This document shows positions 5,857 to 13,128 of a stretch of DNA of 13,908 nt, one piece after another. Origin of the DNA: an uncultured Sphingomonadales bacterium (lineage in GTDB: Bacteria; Pseudomonadota; Alphaproteobacteria; Sphingomonadales; Sphingomonadaceae). Each line of letters opens with the position of its first letter. Position 1 is the first letter of the stretch. The stretch spans positions 1 through 13,908 of the forward strand of contig CAIWFP010000283.1 of NCBI GenBank assembly GCA_903911985.1, written 5' to 3'. Position numbers and translations under genes: made by a program. The notes below the pieces were generated by a model that ran no database searches, was not told the DNA's origin, and worked only from the letters and a program-made list of their open reading frames with translations.

Positions 5857-6503
5857 AACAGAAACTCACCGCCGAAGCCATCGGCAGCTTTTTCCTGTTC
5901 GCCACGGTCGTCGGCTCGGGCATCATGGCGGAGAAACTGGCGGGCGGGAATGTCGCCGTCGCCTTGCTGGCCAACACGCTGGCGACGGGCGCGATGCTGT
6001 TCGTGCTGATCACCATGCTGGGGCCGGTGTCGGGCGCGCATTTCAATCCGGCGGTGACGCTGGTGATGCGGTTGCGCGGGGAAATAACGACGGTTGCGGC
6101 ATGGGCCTATGTCGCGGCGCAGCTGTCGGGCGGCATTCTGGGTGTCTGGGCGGCGCATGTCATGTTCGGCCTGCCGGTGCTTGAGCTCTCGACCAAGGCG
6201 AGGACGGGCATCGGCCAGTGGGCGGGTGAAGCCATAGCCACCTTCGGGCTCATTCTGACCATTCTGGGCACGGTAAAACACCGCCACGTCTGGGTGCCGC
6301 CGAGCGTCGCCTTCTATATCGTCGCGGCCTACTGGTTCACCTCGTCGACCAGCTTCGCCAACCCGGCGATCACCATTGCGCGCAGCCTCAGCGACAGCTT
6401 TGCCGGCATCGCGCCCACGGATGTACCGGGCTTCATCGTCGCTCAGCTGGCGGGGGCGGTCGTGGCGGTCGGTCTGGCAAGCCATCTCTTTCCGGACGAA
6501 TGA
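5853..6503 (+). CDS. aqpS: Aquaglyceroporin, AqpS-type arsenite channel
   Basis: A 216-residue MIP-family inner-membrane channel with GGAAGG six bases before the ATG and a 4-bp overlap with arsC copy 2. It contains two half-membrane NPA loops: Asn65-Pro-Ala ('HFNPAVTL') and Asn170-Pro-Ala ('SFANPAITIARS'), plus about six hydrophobic helices. In E. coli GlpF and AqpZ the residue straight after the second NPA is the selectivity-filter Arg; here it is Ile173. Loss of that charge is compatible with passing neutral As(OH)3. In Sinorhizobium meliloti an aqpS gene sits in the ars operon, and arsenite made by ArsC leaves down its gradient. The same logic fits here because no ArsB or Acr3 pump is encoded in the operon. 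Transport of glycerol or methylated arsenicals is possible. Confidence 0.9.
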   Translation: MKQKLTAEAIGSFFLFATVVGSGIMAEKLAGGNVAVALLANTLATGAMLFVLITMLGPVSGAHFNPAVTLVMRLRGEITTVAAWAYVAAQLSGGILGVWAAHVMFGLPVLELSTKARTGIGQWAGEAIATFGLILTILGTVKHRHVWVPPSVAFYIVAAYWFTSSTSFANPAITIARSLSDSFAGIAPTDVPGFIVAQLAGAVVAVGLASHLFPDE

Positions 6504-6507
6504 ATCG

Positions 6508-6549
6508 CAGCCGCACCACGGTCCCGGCTATGGTGCGATGCTTCGGCTG
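6508..6549 (+). other. Nested hairpin just after aqpS (possible operon end)
   Basis: CAGCCG (6508-6513) pairs with CGGCTG (6544-6549), and the adjoining GCACCA (6513-6518) pairs with TGGTGC (6531-6536), giving a two-part stem four bases after the aqpS stop codon. There is no T-tract, so it could be a processing or Rho-associated structure and not an intrinsic terminator. The rest of 6504-6766 shows no convincing gene or RNA. Confidence 0.35.
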
Positions 6550-6766
6550 ACCAGATCTAGGATCGCCAGTCTCGACCACATCATGCCGCATACGCAGCAT
6601 CTGGCCCAGATTCTGGCGATAATTGGGTTGGTGAAAGTGCCCTGAAAAACTGACCGCAGCGATCTGGCTGCTGAACTCCATCTGGTCACCGATTTGAACG
6701 GAAGGCGTTCCGGGGTTCGAACGGCGAGGGAGTGGAGGTGCTATTCCGTTGGCCGTCGCACCGCCT

Positions 6767-7987
6767 TCAGGTCATCGCCAGCACCAGATTGCGCACCTGC
6801 GGATAGATCTGCTTTTCCCATTTCGACCCGGAAAACACGCCATAATGGCCGACGCCGGGTTGCAGATGGTGGCGCTTCAGATGCGGGCGCAGCCGGTTGC
6901 ACAGCACATGCGCTGCCGAGGTTTGTCCCACGCCGCAAATATCGTCACGCTCCCCCTCCACGGTCAGCAGGGCGGTGTTGCGGATGGTGCCACAATCGAC
7001 CAGTTGCCCACGATGGCGCCACTCGCCGCGCGCCAGGGCGGCGCGCTGAAAGACCTGATGGACCGTTTCCAGATAAAAATCGGCGGAGAGATCAAGCACG
7101 GCCATATACTCGGCGTAGAACTCGTTAATCTTGTCGGCCTCGGCGGTTAGCCCATCGGCCCGGTGCTGATACAGCTTGCGGAATTGCTCGAAATGGCGGC
7201 CCAGATTCATCGACATGAAAGCGGTGAGTTGCAGAAAGCCGGGATAGACCCTTCGTCCCGCACCCTTGTACCGCCAGGGCACCCGGCTGATCAGCTTGCT
7301 CTCGAACCATTCGATCGGATGGGCGTTGGCCAGTTCGTTGACGACAGTGGGAGCCTCGCGCACGTCGATCGGCCCGCCCATCAGCGTCATTGTGCGCGGC
7401 TGGCAAATATCGTTGTTGGCCGCCATCACCGCCACCGCCGCCAGGGTCGGCACACAGGGCTGGCAAACCGCCAGAATATGGCTGCGCGGGCCCAGATGGC
7501 GCAGGAACCGGATCACGTAATCGGTGTAATCCTCCAGCCCGAAACGCCCTTCCGACAAGGGCACATCGCGCGCATTGCGCCAATCGGTGAGATAGACATC
7601 GTGGTCGCGCAGCAGAACCTCGACCGTATTGCGCAACAGCGAGGCATAATGGCCTGACAATGGTGCCACCACCAGCATCTTGGGCTGCGGCGTCAGGACA
7701 TCCGGCTTGTCGAAATGGACAAGATCGCCAAACGGCAAGCTGAGCACCACCTCCTCGACCACCGCCACCGTTTCGTTGCCGACCTGCGCGGTATCAACCC
7801 CGAAGGTGGGGCGTTCATGCGTGATGGCGCTGAGCGTGAAGGTTTCACACAATGCGTGCACCCGGCGCGGCCAGCCCATCGCATCGGCATCCGGCCAATA
7901 GCGGTCGCGAATTTTAAGCGTGGAGCGTGCGATGCGGCGGGCGGGCGCCATCAGGTCCGCGAAGCTTTGATAGGCTTGGTACAGCAT
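6767..7987 (-). CDS. phaZ: Intracellular polyhydroxyalkanoate (PHB) depolymerase
   Basis: A 406-residue alpha/beta-hydrolase of the usual length for PhaZ. The start codon (7987-7985) is preceded by a weak GGGGTG site. A lipase box is absent; the nucleophile is Cys175 in 'AVCQPCVP', as in Cupriavidus necator PhaZ1, where Cys183, Asp355 and His388 form the triad. Matching Asp348 or Asp349 ('EGERDDICG') and His381 ('GVGHYGVF') are present. The N-terminal 'MLYQAYQSFADLMAPAR' segment and 'YLTDWRNARDVP' are typical of this family. It hydrolyses native intracellular granules, mobilising stored carbon as 3-hydroxybutyrate units. No PHA synthase or phasin gene is nearby, so it appears monocistronic, transcribed divergently from the GST gene. 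Confidence 0.92.
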   Translation of the reverse strand: MLYQAYQSFADLMAPARRIARSTLKIRDRYWPDADAMGWPRRVHALCETFTLSAITHERPTFGVDTAQVGNETVAVVEEVVLSLPFGDLVHFDKPDVLTPQPKMLVVAPLSGHYASLLRNTVEVLLRDHDVYLTDWRNARDVPLSEGRFGLEDYTDYVIRFLRHLGPRSHILAVCQPCVPTLAAVAVMAANNDICQPRTMTLMGGPIDVREAPTVVNELANAHPIEWFESKLISRVPWRYKGAGRRVYPGFLQLTAFMSMNLGRHFEQFRKLYQHRADGLTAEADKINEFYAEYMAVLDLSADFYLETVHQVFQRAALARGEWRHRGQLVDCGTIRNTALLTVEGERDDICGVGQTSAAHVLCNRLRPHLKRHHLQPGVGHYGVFSGSKWEKQIYPQVRNLVLAMT

Positions 7988-8186
7988 GCTTTCACCCCGG
8001 GTGCCTAGCCACGGGCACGGGCGGCACCGGCAAAACCTATGCCATAATGTGCGATTCGCCTTTGCCAGCAGCTCTGTTTTGTGTCTTCATGCTGCAATGC
8101 AATATGGCGCTTGGCAAGAGCTTTGCTGTCAATGCACTATATCGGCCCGAACAAGACTATCCAAACCTGTCGCACGAGGAACCCCT

Positions 8187-8840
8187 ATGGCCAAGGCTAC
8201 GCTTACCATTTCCAGCAAGACCTATTCGGCATGGAGCCTGCGCGGCTGGTTGCTGTGCCGCCTTGCGGGGCTCGACATCACGGAAAAGCGCGTGGAGCAG
8301 GATGCCAACGACCGTGCCGAACTGCTGTTGCTGAGCCCATCGGTGCTGGTGCCGCGCCTGACCCATGAGGGCGCGAGCGTGTGGGATACGCTGGCCATCG
8401 CGGAATATCTGAACGAGGTTTATCCCAAGGCCAGCATCTTCCCGTCTGATCGTCTGGCGCGGGCGCATTGCCGTTCCATTTGTGGAGAGATTCACTCGGG
8501 CTTCACCAATCTGCGCTCGGCCCTGCCCATGAACCTCAAGGTTGGGCACAAGAGCTTTCCGGTATTTTCCGGAGCGAGGCCCGATATCGAGCGCATCGAG
8601 ACGATCTGGCAGGAATGCCTCGCCCAATACGGCGGCCCCTTCCTGTTTGGCGCCGAACCAACGGTCGCCGATGCGATGTATGCGCCAGTCACCACCCGCT
8701 TTTTAAGCTACGCCGTGGCGCTAAGCCCGCAAAGCGCGGCCTATTGCCAGACGATTGCCGGTTGGGCGCCAATGGTGGAGTGGCGGGCGTCCGCTCTTGC
8801 CGAAGCCGAGGATTTTGAAGATCTGGACGTCGAATTTTGA
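8187..8840 (+). CDS. Glutathione S-transferase family protein
   Basis: A 217-residue protein. GAGGA (8176-8180) lies six bases before the ATG and sets the start; the frame is open further upstream, but that part is not GST-like. The N-terminal thioredoxin-like domain (residues about 1-80) has 'SKTYSAWSLR', providing Ser and Tyr candidates for glutathione activation, the cis-proline loop 'VPRL' (Pro56), and 'WDTLAIAEYL', where Thr68 replaces the more usual Ser of the glutathione-binding motif. The C-terminal helical domain carries 'PTVADAMYAPVTTRF', the folding N-capping signature. The family covers detoxifying and isomerase-type GSTs; the substrate cannot be assigned. The neighbouring arsenic operon is on the same strand but about 1.7 kb away with phaZ between, so a functional link is speculative. 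Confidence 0.88.
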   Translation: MAKATLTISSKTYSAWSLRGWLLCRLAGLDITEKRVEQDANDRAELLLLSPSVLVPRLTHEGASVWDTLAIAEYLNEVYPKASIFPSDRLARAHCRSICGEIHSGFTNLRSALPMNLKVGHKSFPVFSGARPDIERIETIWQECLAQYGGPFLFGAEPTVADAMYAPVTTRFLSYAVALSPQSAAYCQTIAGWAPMVEWRASALAEAEDFEDLDVEF

Positions 8841-8955
8841 GCGGTTGAATCTGGTCTTCGCCAAGTTCGGGCAGATGGGCAATCCGGACGCTGCTTCCCT
8901 TGCCTTAGCCTCAACCGCCGGGCTGTGAGGTGGAGCAGGTGATGCGGGGCGAGGG

Positions 8956-8973
8956 CCGGGCGCGACCGCCCGG
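8956..8973. repeat. Perfect 7-bp hairpin downstream of the GST gene
   Basis: CCGGGCG (8956-8962) and CGCCCGG (8967-8973) surround a four-base loop, with an outer GCGG/CCGC pairing (8944-8947 with 8977-8980). No T-tract follows on either strand. It may help end the GST transcript or simply be a GC-rich structured spacer. Confidence 0.35.
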
Positions 8974-9033
8974 TTACCGCAGGGGCACCAAAACCCAATG
9001 ACCGGATGGAAGCGGGGCACACGCCCCCTTCAC

Positions 9034-9068
9034 GCGCGTTACCCCGGCGAGGCCAGGGGGGTACGCGC
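9034..9068. repeat. Long hairpin between GST gene and tRNA-Lys
   Basis: GCGCGT-T-ACCCC (9034-9045) pairs with GGGGTACGCGC (9058-9068): 11 base pairs with one bulged T and a 12-base loop. It lies 33 bases beyond the tRNA 3' end, between convergent transcripts, so a bidirectional terminator or processing element is plausible despite the missing T-tract. The rest of 8841-9100 shows a second small GGGGC/GCCCC stem (9014-9027) and no gene. Confidence 0.4.
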
Positions 9069-9100
9069 AGGGCGGGTGGTCATATCCAATTTTAAGGGAA

Positions 9101-9176
<76 letters not shown>

Positions 9177-9191
9177 ACACCGGCCATCAGA

Positions 9192-9207
9192 TTGCCCTTT
9201 TGGGCAA
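9192..9207 (-). repeat. Perfect 6-bp hairpin in the 5' leader of tRNA-Lys
   Basis: TTGCCC and GGGCAA flank a four-base loop, 15 bases upstream of the mature tRNA 5' end (minus strand). It lies in the 168-base gap between the rodA stop and the tRNA. It may be part of the pre-tRNA leader or the tail of the rodA transcript. No convincing tRNA promoter was found in this gap. Confidence 0.4.
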
Positions 9208-9344
9208 CCCCGATTCGTCGGGAGCGCCCCCTATAGCGGCTGTCGCGGCGGAGGGAAGGGGGGCGCCAAAGTTTTTTGACATATGGGGTGCAGGGCCCGC
9301 TGGCTTGGGCCAATTCCGCCCTTCCCGCAGTCTTCGCGCAAACC

Positions 9345-10463
9345 TCAACCGTAAAACCGCCTGCCGCGCCGCCCCCATCGATCCACCGCCATGATCGTGC
9401 CGATGCACAGCATGTTGGTCATCATGGATGAGCCGCCATGGCTGAGGAAGGGCAGGGGGATGCCCACCACCGGGGCCAGACCCATCACCATCATCATGTT
9501 GATCGCGACGTAGAAAAACACCGTGGCGGTCATGCCTGCGGCCAGCATGGCGGCAAAACGGTCTGGCGCGCGGCGGGCCACGCCCATGCCCCAGCGGAAC
9601 AGCACCACGAAAAACACGAAAAGCACAAATAAACCGCCGACCATGCCCCATTCCTCCGACATGGTGGCGAAAACGAAATCGGTGTGCGCCTCGGGAAGGT
9701 ATTGCAGGTGGCTCTGCGTGCCATTGCCAAAGCCCTTGCCGAAAAAGCCACCCGAGCCGATGGCGATCTTTGATTGGGTGATGTGATAGCCAGCACCAAG
9801 CATGTCCGCCTCGGGGTTGACGAAAACGGTCACGCGCTTGCGCTGATATTCCTTGAGCACGAAAAAGAATGCCAGCGGGGCGACGATCGCGGCGGTCAAC
9901 CCGCCGCCGATGAACCACCACATCGGCACGCCTGCCAGAAATATCACCACCACCGCGCCAAAGCAGATGGCCAGCGCCGTGCCCAGATCGGGCTGGATGA
10001 TGACCAGCCCCGCCGGCACCGCCAGCAGCATTAGCGCCGGTACCAGCGCCCGCCAGCTGCGGGTCATCTGCGGGGGGAGATTGTCGTAGAATTGCGCCAG
10101 TACCAGCACGATCGCCGGTTTCATCATTTCCGAAGGCTGCAATGTCATAAAGCCGAGATTGAGCCAACGCTGCGAACCGCCGCCGATACGCCCCACCGCC
10201 TCCACCAGCACCAGCAGCACTACCAGCCCACCGTAAAGCGGATAGGCGGCCTGTTTGAACAGATCGCGGGGCAGGTAGGAAACCACCACCGCCATGCCCA
10301 GAAACACGACATAATGTACCAGATGCATACCGGCCCATGGCCACATCTTGCCGCCGCCAGCGGAATAAAGAACCGTCGCGCCGAACATAACCAGCAGCGT
10401 TAGCGGACCCAGAACCCGCCAGGGCAACAGGCGGATGGGATCGGGAATGACCGAGGTGCTCAT
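9345..10463 (-). CDS. rodA: RodA, SEDS peptidoglycan glycosyltransferase (elongasome)
   Basis: A 372-residue polytopic inner-membrane protein (about 10 hydrophobic segments) of normal RodA size. SEDS hallmarks are visible: 'GSQRWLNLGFMTLQPSE' (about residues 96-112), 'QPDLGTA' (157-163), 'GFFGKGFGNGTQ' (239-250), and 'LPEAHTDFVFA', in which Asp262 corresponds to the catalytic Asp262 of E. coli RodA. The C-terminal 'GLAPVVGIPLPFLSHGGSSM' is also diagnostic. It polymerises glycan strands from lipid II and works as a pair with PBP2. Its ATG overlaps the mrdA stop by 4 bp (10460-10463), implying coupled translation and stoichiometric synthesis. It is the last gene of the operon. Confidence 0.96.
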   Translation of the reverse strand: MSTSVIPDPIRLLPWRVLGPLTLLVMFGATVLYSAGGGKMWPWAGMHLVHYVVFLGMAVVVSYLPRDLFKQAAYPLYGGLVVLLVLVEAVGRIGGGSQRWLNLGFMTLQPSEMMKPAIVLVLAQFYDNLPPQMTRSWRALVPALMLLAVPAGLVIIQPDLGTALAICFGAVVVIFLAGVPMWWFIGGGLTAAIVAPLAFFFVLKEYQRKRVTVFVNPEADMLGAGYHITQSKIAIGSGGFFGKGFGNGTQSHLQYLPEAHTDFVFATMSEEWGMVGGLFVLFVFFVVLFRWGMGVARRAPDRFAAMLAAGMTATVFFYVAINMMMVMGLAPVVGIPLPFLSHGGSSMMTNMLCIGTIMAVDRWGRRGRRFYG

Positions 10464-12574
10464 GGTTGCCGCCCCGCTTTGGGCCGGGCTGCCGTCGATG
10501 CGCCGCCGACGACCGAAGGGGGAGCGGGAGCCGCCGCGACCGGTTCTGGCGCGGGGGCGGCGGCGTCGCTCTGGATGGGTTGCGGGGATGCGGCGCCGGC
10601 GTCCACGCGGGCAACGGCGGCATCGCCATCACCCACGCGCGGCGCGGCGGCGCCATATTGCCGGGAGAAGCCCTGATACTTGGCAGCCATGCGCTGCTGG
10701 GGTGTGCCACCCCATCCGGCCTCCATGGGCAGCAACGCGTCCCACGCCTTCTGTTGGTCGAACAGATAGGTCATCACATCCTTGGCGATGGGCATGGCCG
10801 CGCCCGAACCACCGCCATGCTCCACCAGTACCTGACAGGCGTAGCGCGGATTATCAAAGGGGCCAAAGCAGATGAAATGGCCATGGTCGCGATGCTTCCA
10901 GGCGCCGCCCTTGCCATTGCCGAAATTGAGACCAACCACCTGCGCGGTGCCGCTTTTGCCGGCGATCTGGACATTCGGCACGTCGATCCTTGCGCGCGCA
11001 CCGGTGCCGCGCCCGTTCACCATTTCCCACATCCCCTGACGGATCAGATCGAGATGCTCCTGTTTCACCCCCAGGGGCTGGAACTCGGGCTGGGAGGAAT
11101 CGGCCATCAGGCGCGGTGTCAGGCTCTTGCCGCTGGCGATGCGGCTGGCGACTATCGCCTGTTGCAGCGGGTTCACCTGCATATAGCCCTGACCGATGGT
11201 GGCGTTCACCGTGTCGTAGATCGCCCATTCCTTGTCGTATTTGCGCATCTTCCACGCGGGGTCGGGAACGGTGCCGAAAGACTGGTTGCCAAGCGGCAGG
11301 TCGTATTCCCGGCCCCAGCCCATGCGGTGCATCATGGCGGCGATGACATCCATGCCCATGCGCTGGGCAAAGTGATAGAAATAGACGTCGCAGCTTTGGT
11401 AGATGCCCTTCATCATGTCCACCTTGCCGTGGCCATGGTGCTGCCAGCAGTGGAACACGCGATTACCCACCTGCAACCCGCCATTGCAATTGACGCTCTC
11501 GCTCGGGTCCAGCCCGGCCTCCAGAAACGCCAGTGCCACGGTGGGCTTCACCGTCGATCCGGGTGGATAAAGCCCATGCAGCACCTTGTTGCGCAAGGGC
11601 ACATGGTCGTCCTCCGACAGCATCTTCCATTCCACCCGGCCAATACCATCCGAGAAGGAATTGGGGTCGAAACTGGGCATGGAACACATGGCGAGGATGT
11701 CGCCGGTATGGATGTCCATCACTGTCACCGCGCCCGATTCCAGCCCGATGCGGCGCGAGGCATAGTCTTGCAGGCCGCCATGAATGGTCAGGCGGATGGG
11801 ATCACCGGGAACATCGTCGCGCGATTCCAGATCGCGCACCACCCGCCCGCTCGCGGTCACCTCGCTGCGCCTCGCGCCGGGCACGCCGCGCAATTCGGTG
11901 TCAAAGCGCTTCTCCAACCCGTCCTTGCCGATCTTGAAGCCGGGCGTGATAAGCAGCGGGTTATGTTCCTTCTCATAGTCCTTGGCATTGGCCGCACCGA
12001 CATAGCCGACAAGGTGGCCGACGCAGGGGCCTGTCGGGTAGAAGCGCGAGAAGCCCCGCTGCGGCACCACCCCCGGCAAATCCGGCTGGCGCACCGAAAC
12101 GGCGGCGAATTTGTCCCAATCGAGATGGGCGGCAGCCTCCACCGGCCGCGAGCCATGCGCATCCTCCAGGCGGTCCTTGATGTCCTGAATTTCGACAGCG
12201 GTGAGCGAGAGGATCTGGCCCAGCTTGTCTACCGTCTGGTCATGGTCGGTCATTTTATCGGGGATGAGATCCACCCGGAAGTCGGCGCGATTGGCCGCCA
12301 GTGGCGCACCGGTGCGATCGAGAATCCAGCCCCGGCGCGGTGGGATCAGCGACAGGTTCACCCGGTTGCTTTCGGCCATCACCCGGTAGTGCTCGTTCTC
12401 ACCCACCGCGATAAAGCCCAGCCGCGCGGCCAGCAGCACGCCGATTGTGCCCTGCAGCCCGCCGATCAGCACCGCGCGCCGGTCAAAACTGTCGCGCAGC
12501 GCTGCCGAGGTTATCCGCCGTCCCTGCTTGCCACGACTGGATTTTGTCAACAAACCCTTGGGGATAAGGGCCAT
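10460..12574 (-). CDS. mrdA: Penicillin-binding protein 2 (class B transpeptidase, elongasome)
   Basis: A 704-residue protein. The order is a short cytoplasmic N-terminus, one membrane anchor (about residues 35-57), the pedestal domain with 'SLIPPRRGWILDRTGAPLA' (about 75-93), and the transpeptidase. Active-site motifs are intact: Ser340-T-V-Lys343 ('PPGSTVKP'), Ser394-C-Asp396 ('QSCDVYFY', the SxD form usual in PBP2), and Lys540-Ser-Gly-Thr543. Beyond about residue 640 is an Ala/Pro-rich, low-complexity C-terminal tail of about 60 residues, making the protein longer than E. coli PBP2 (633). It cross-links lateral-wall peptidoglycan in the periplasm together with RodA and MreC/D. Start and the mreD stop share one base (TGATG at 12572-12576), and its stop overlaps rodA by 4 bp. 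Confidence 0.96.
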   Translation of the reverse strand: MALIPKGLLTKSSRGKQGRRITSAALRDSFDRRAVLIGGLQGTIGVLLAARLGFIAVGENEHYRVMAESNRVNLSLIPPRRGWILDRTGAPLAANRADFRVDLIPDKMTDHDQTVDKLGQILSLTAVEIQDIKDRLEDAHGSRPVEAAAHLDWDKFAAVSVRQPDLPGVVPQRGFSRFYPTGPCVGHLVGYVGAANAKDYEKEHNPLLITPGFKIGKDGLEKRFDTELRGVPGARRSEVTASGRVVRDLESRDDVPGDPIRLTIHGGLQDYASRRIGLESGAVTVMDIHTGDILAMCSMPSFDPNSFSDGIGRVEWKMLSEDDHVPLRNKVLHGLYPPGSTVKPTVALAFLEAGLDPSESVNCNGGLQVGNRVFHCWQHHGHGKVDMMKGIYQSCDVYFYHFAQRMGMDVIAAMMHRMGWGREYDLPLGNQSFGTVPDPAWKMRKYDKEWAIYDTVNATIGQGYMQVNPLQQAIVASRIASGKSLTPRLMADSSQPEFQPLGVKQEHLDLIRQGMWEMVNGRGTGARARIDVPNVQIAGKSGTAQVVGLNFGNGKGGAWKHRDHGHFICFGPFDNPRYACQVLVEHGGGSGAAMPIAKDVMTYLFDQQKAWDALLPMEAGWGGTPQQRMAAKYQGFSRQYGAAAPRVGDGDAAVARVDAGAASPQPIQSDAAAPAPEPVAAAPAPPSVVGGASTAARPKAGRQP

Positions 12575-13128
12575 CAGCCGAGCACCCGGAAGCGTTTCAG
12601 GCGGAGATTGTCAGCCCGGGCGATAACCCGCGCCACCAGCGGATACAGCAGCACCGACAGCAGCAATTGCGGCAGAATAAGCCATAGCGAGAACCCGCCG
12701 CCGGCCAGATTGGCGATCAGCGCGGTAGTAATAACGTAGGTCACGATAAGCCCCGCGGCCACCGCCCATTCGATGCCGAAATTGCGCCATGGCCAGCGGA
12801 ATTCGATCAAATCAAGCGCGAGCATGGTGACCGACCAGGTGAGCATGCCGCTGCCCATGGGCTGGCCACTCACCAGATCGTCGATAAAGCCCAGCGGCAG
12901 CCCCGCCCAGGCCGGCAACAGGCCCGGGTGCAGCTGGCGCCAGCTCAACAAGGCCAGAAAGCCGAGCGGCGGCAGCAGCGGGGCTGTGGCGATAGTCGGC
13001 AGACAGCCGATATTGCTGCCCAGCGCGATCGTCGCCCATGGGGTGAGATAGGCAAGAACGGGCGATGGCGCGCGCGTGAACTGCGCCGACCGCTTAGTTC
13101 CTGCCCGACGCGGACCGACGGGGGTCAT
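12574..13128 (-). CDS. mreD: Rod shape-determining protein MreD
   Basis: A 184-residue inner-membrane protein with about five hydrophobic segments. The start at 13128 is chosen because it overlaps the mreC stop by 4 bp (ATGA) and gives the typical MreD length; the same frame is open upstream into mreC, where it is a shadow. The conserved MreD segment 'GLPLGFIDDLVSGQPMGSG' (about residues 76-94) is present. It is an integral elongasome subunit that pairs with MreC and helps control PBP2/RodA. A basic, unstructured N-terminus of about 22 residues precedes the first membrane helix. Confidence 0.93.
   Translation of the reverse strand: MTPVGPRRAGTKRSAQFTRAPSPVLAYLTPWATIALGSNIGCLPTIATAPLLPPLGFLALLSWRQLHPGLLPAWAGLPLGFIDDLVSGQPMGSGMLTWSVTMLALDLIEFRWPWRNFGIEWAVAAGLIVTYVITTALIANLAGGGFSLWLILPQLLLSVLLYPLVARVIARADNLRLKRFRVLG

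Noticed and set aside
5325..6485. 386-codon minus-strand frame opposite arsC copy 2 and aqpS
   Set aside because: Both + strand genes have complete catalytic or NPA motifs and ribosome-binding sites; the antisense product has none.
6433..6681. Small minus-strand frame downstream of aqpS as gene or transposase remnant
   Set aside because: No ribosome-binding site, no recognisable motif, no terminal inverted repeats or target duplication seen.
6694..6740. Possible tRNA fragment because of a GGGTTCGAAC stretch
   Set aside because: The flanking bases cannot form a T-stem and no acceptor or anticodon arm is nearby; only a small CGGAA/TTCCG hairpin exists.
8111..8143. Promoter of the GST gene (TTGGCA with TATATC or CACTAT)
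   Set aside because: Spacing is 21 bases for the better -10 and the 18-base option has only three matches; too weak to list as a feature.
9223..9260. tRNA-Lys promoter around CTATAG (minus strand, 9231-9236)
   Set aside because: The -10-like hexamer is attractive, but no acceptable -35 hexamer lies 16-18 bases upstream (only CTTCCC-like sequence).
9187..10710. 507-codon minus-strand frame overlapping rodA in another frame
   Set aside because: Composition is Arg/Pro/Gly-rich and domain-free; the true frame is RodA with intact SEDS motifs.
10466..12739. 757-codon open frame on the + strand opposite mrdA
   Set aside because: It is the antisense shadow of a high-GC gene. The minus strand encodes a complete PBP2 with all motifs, and the + product is His/Ala/Arg-rich without any recognisable domain.
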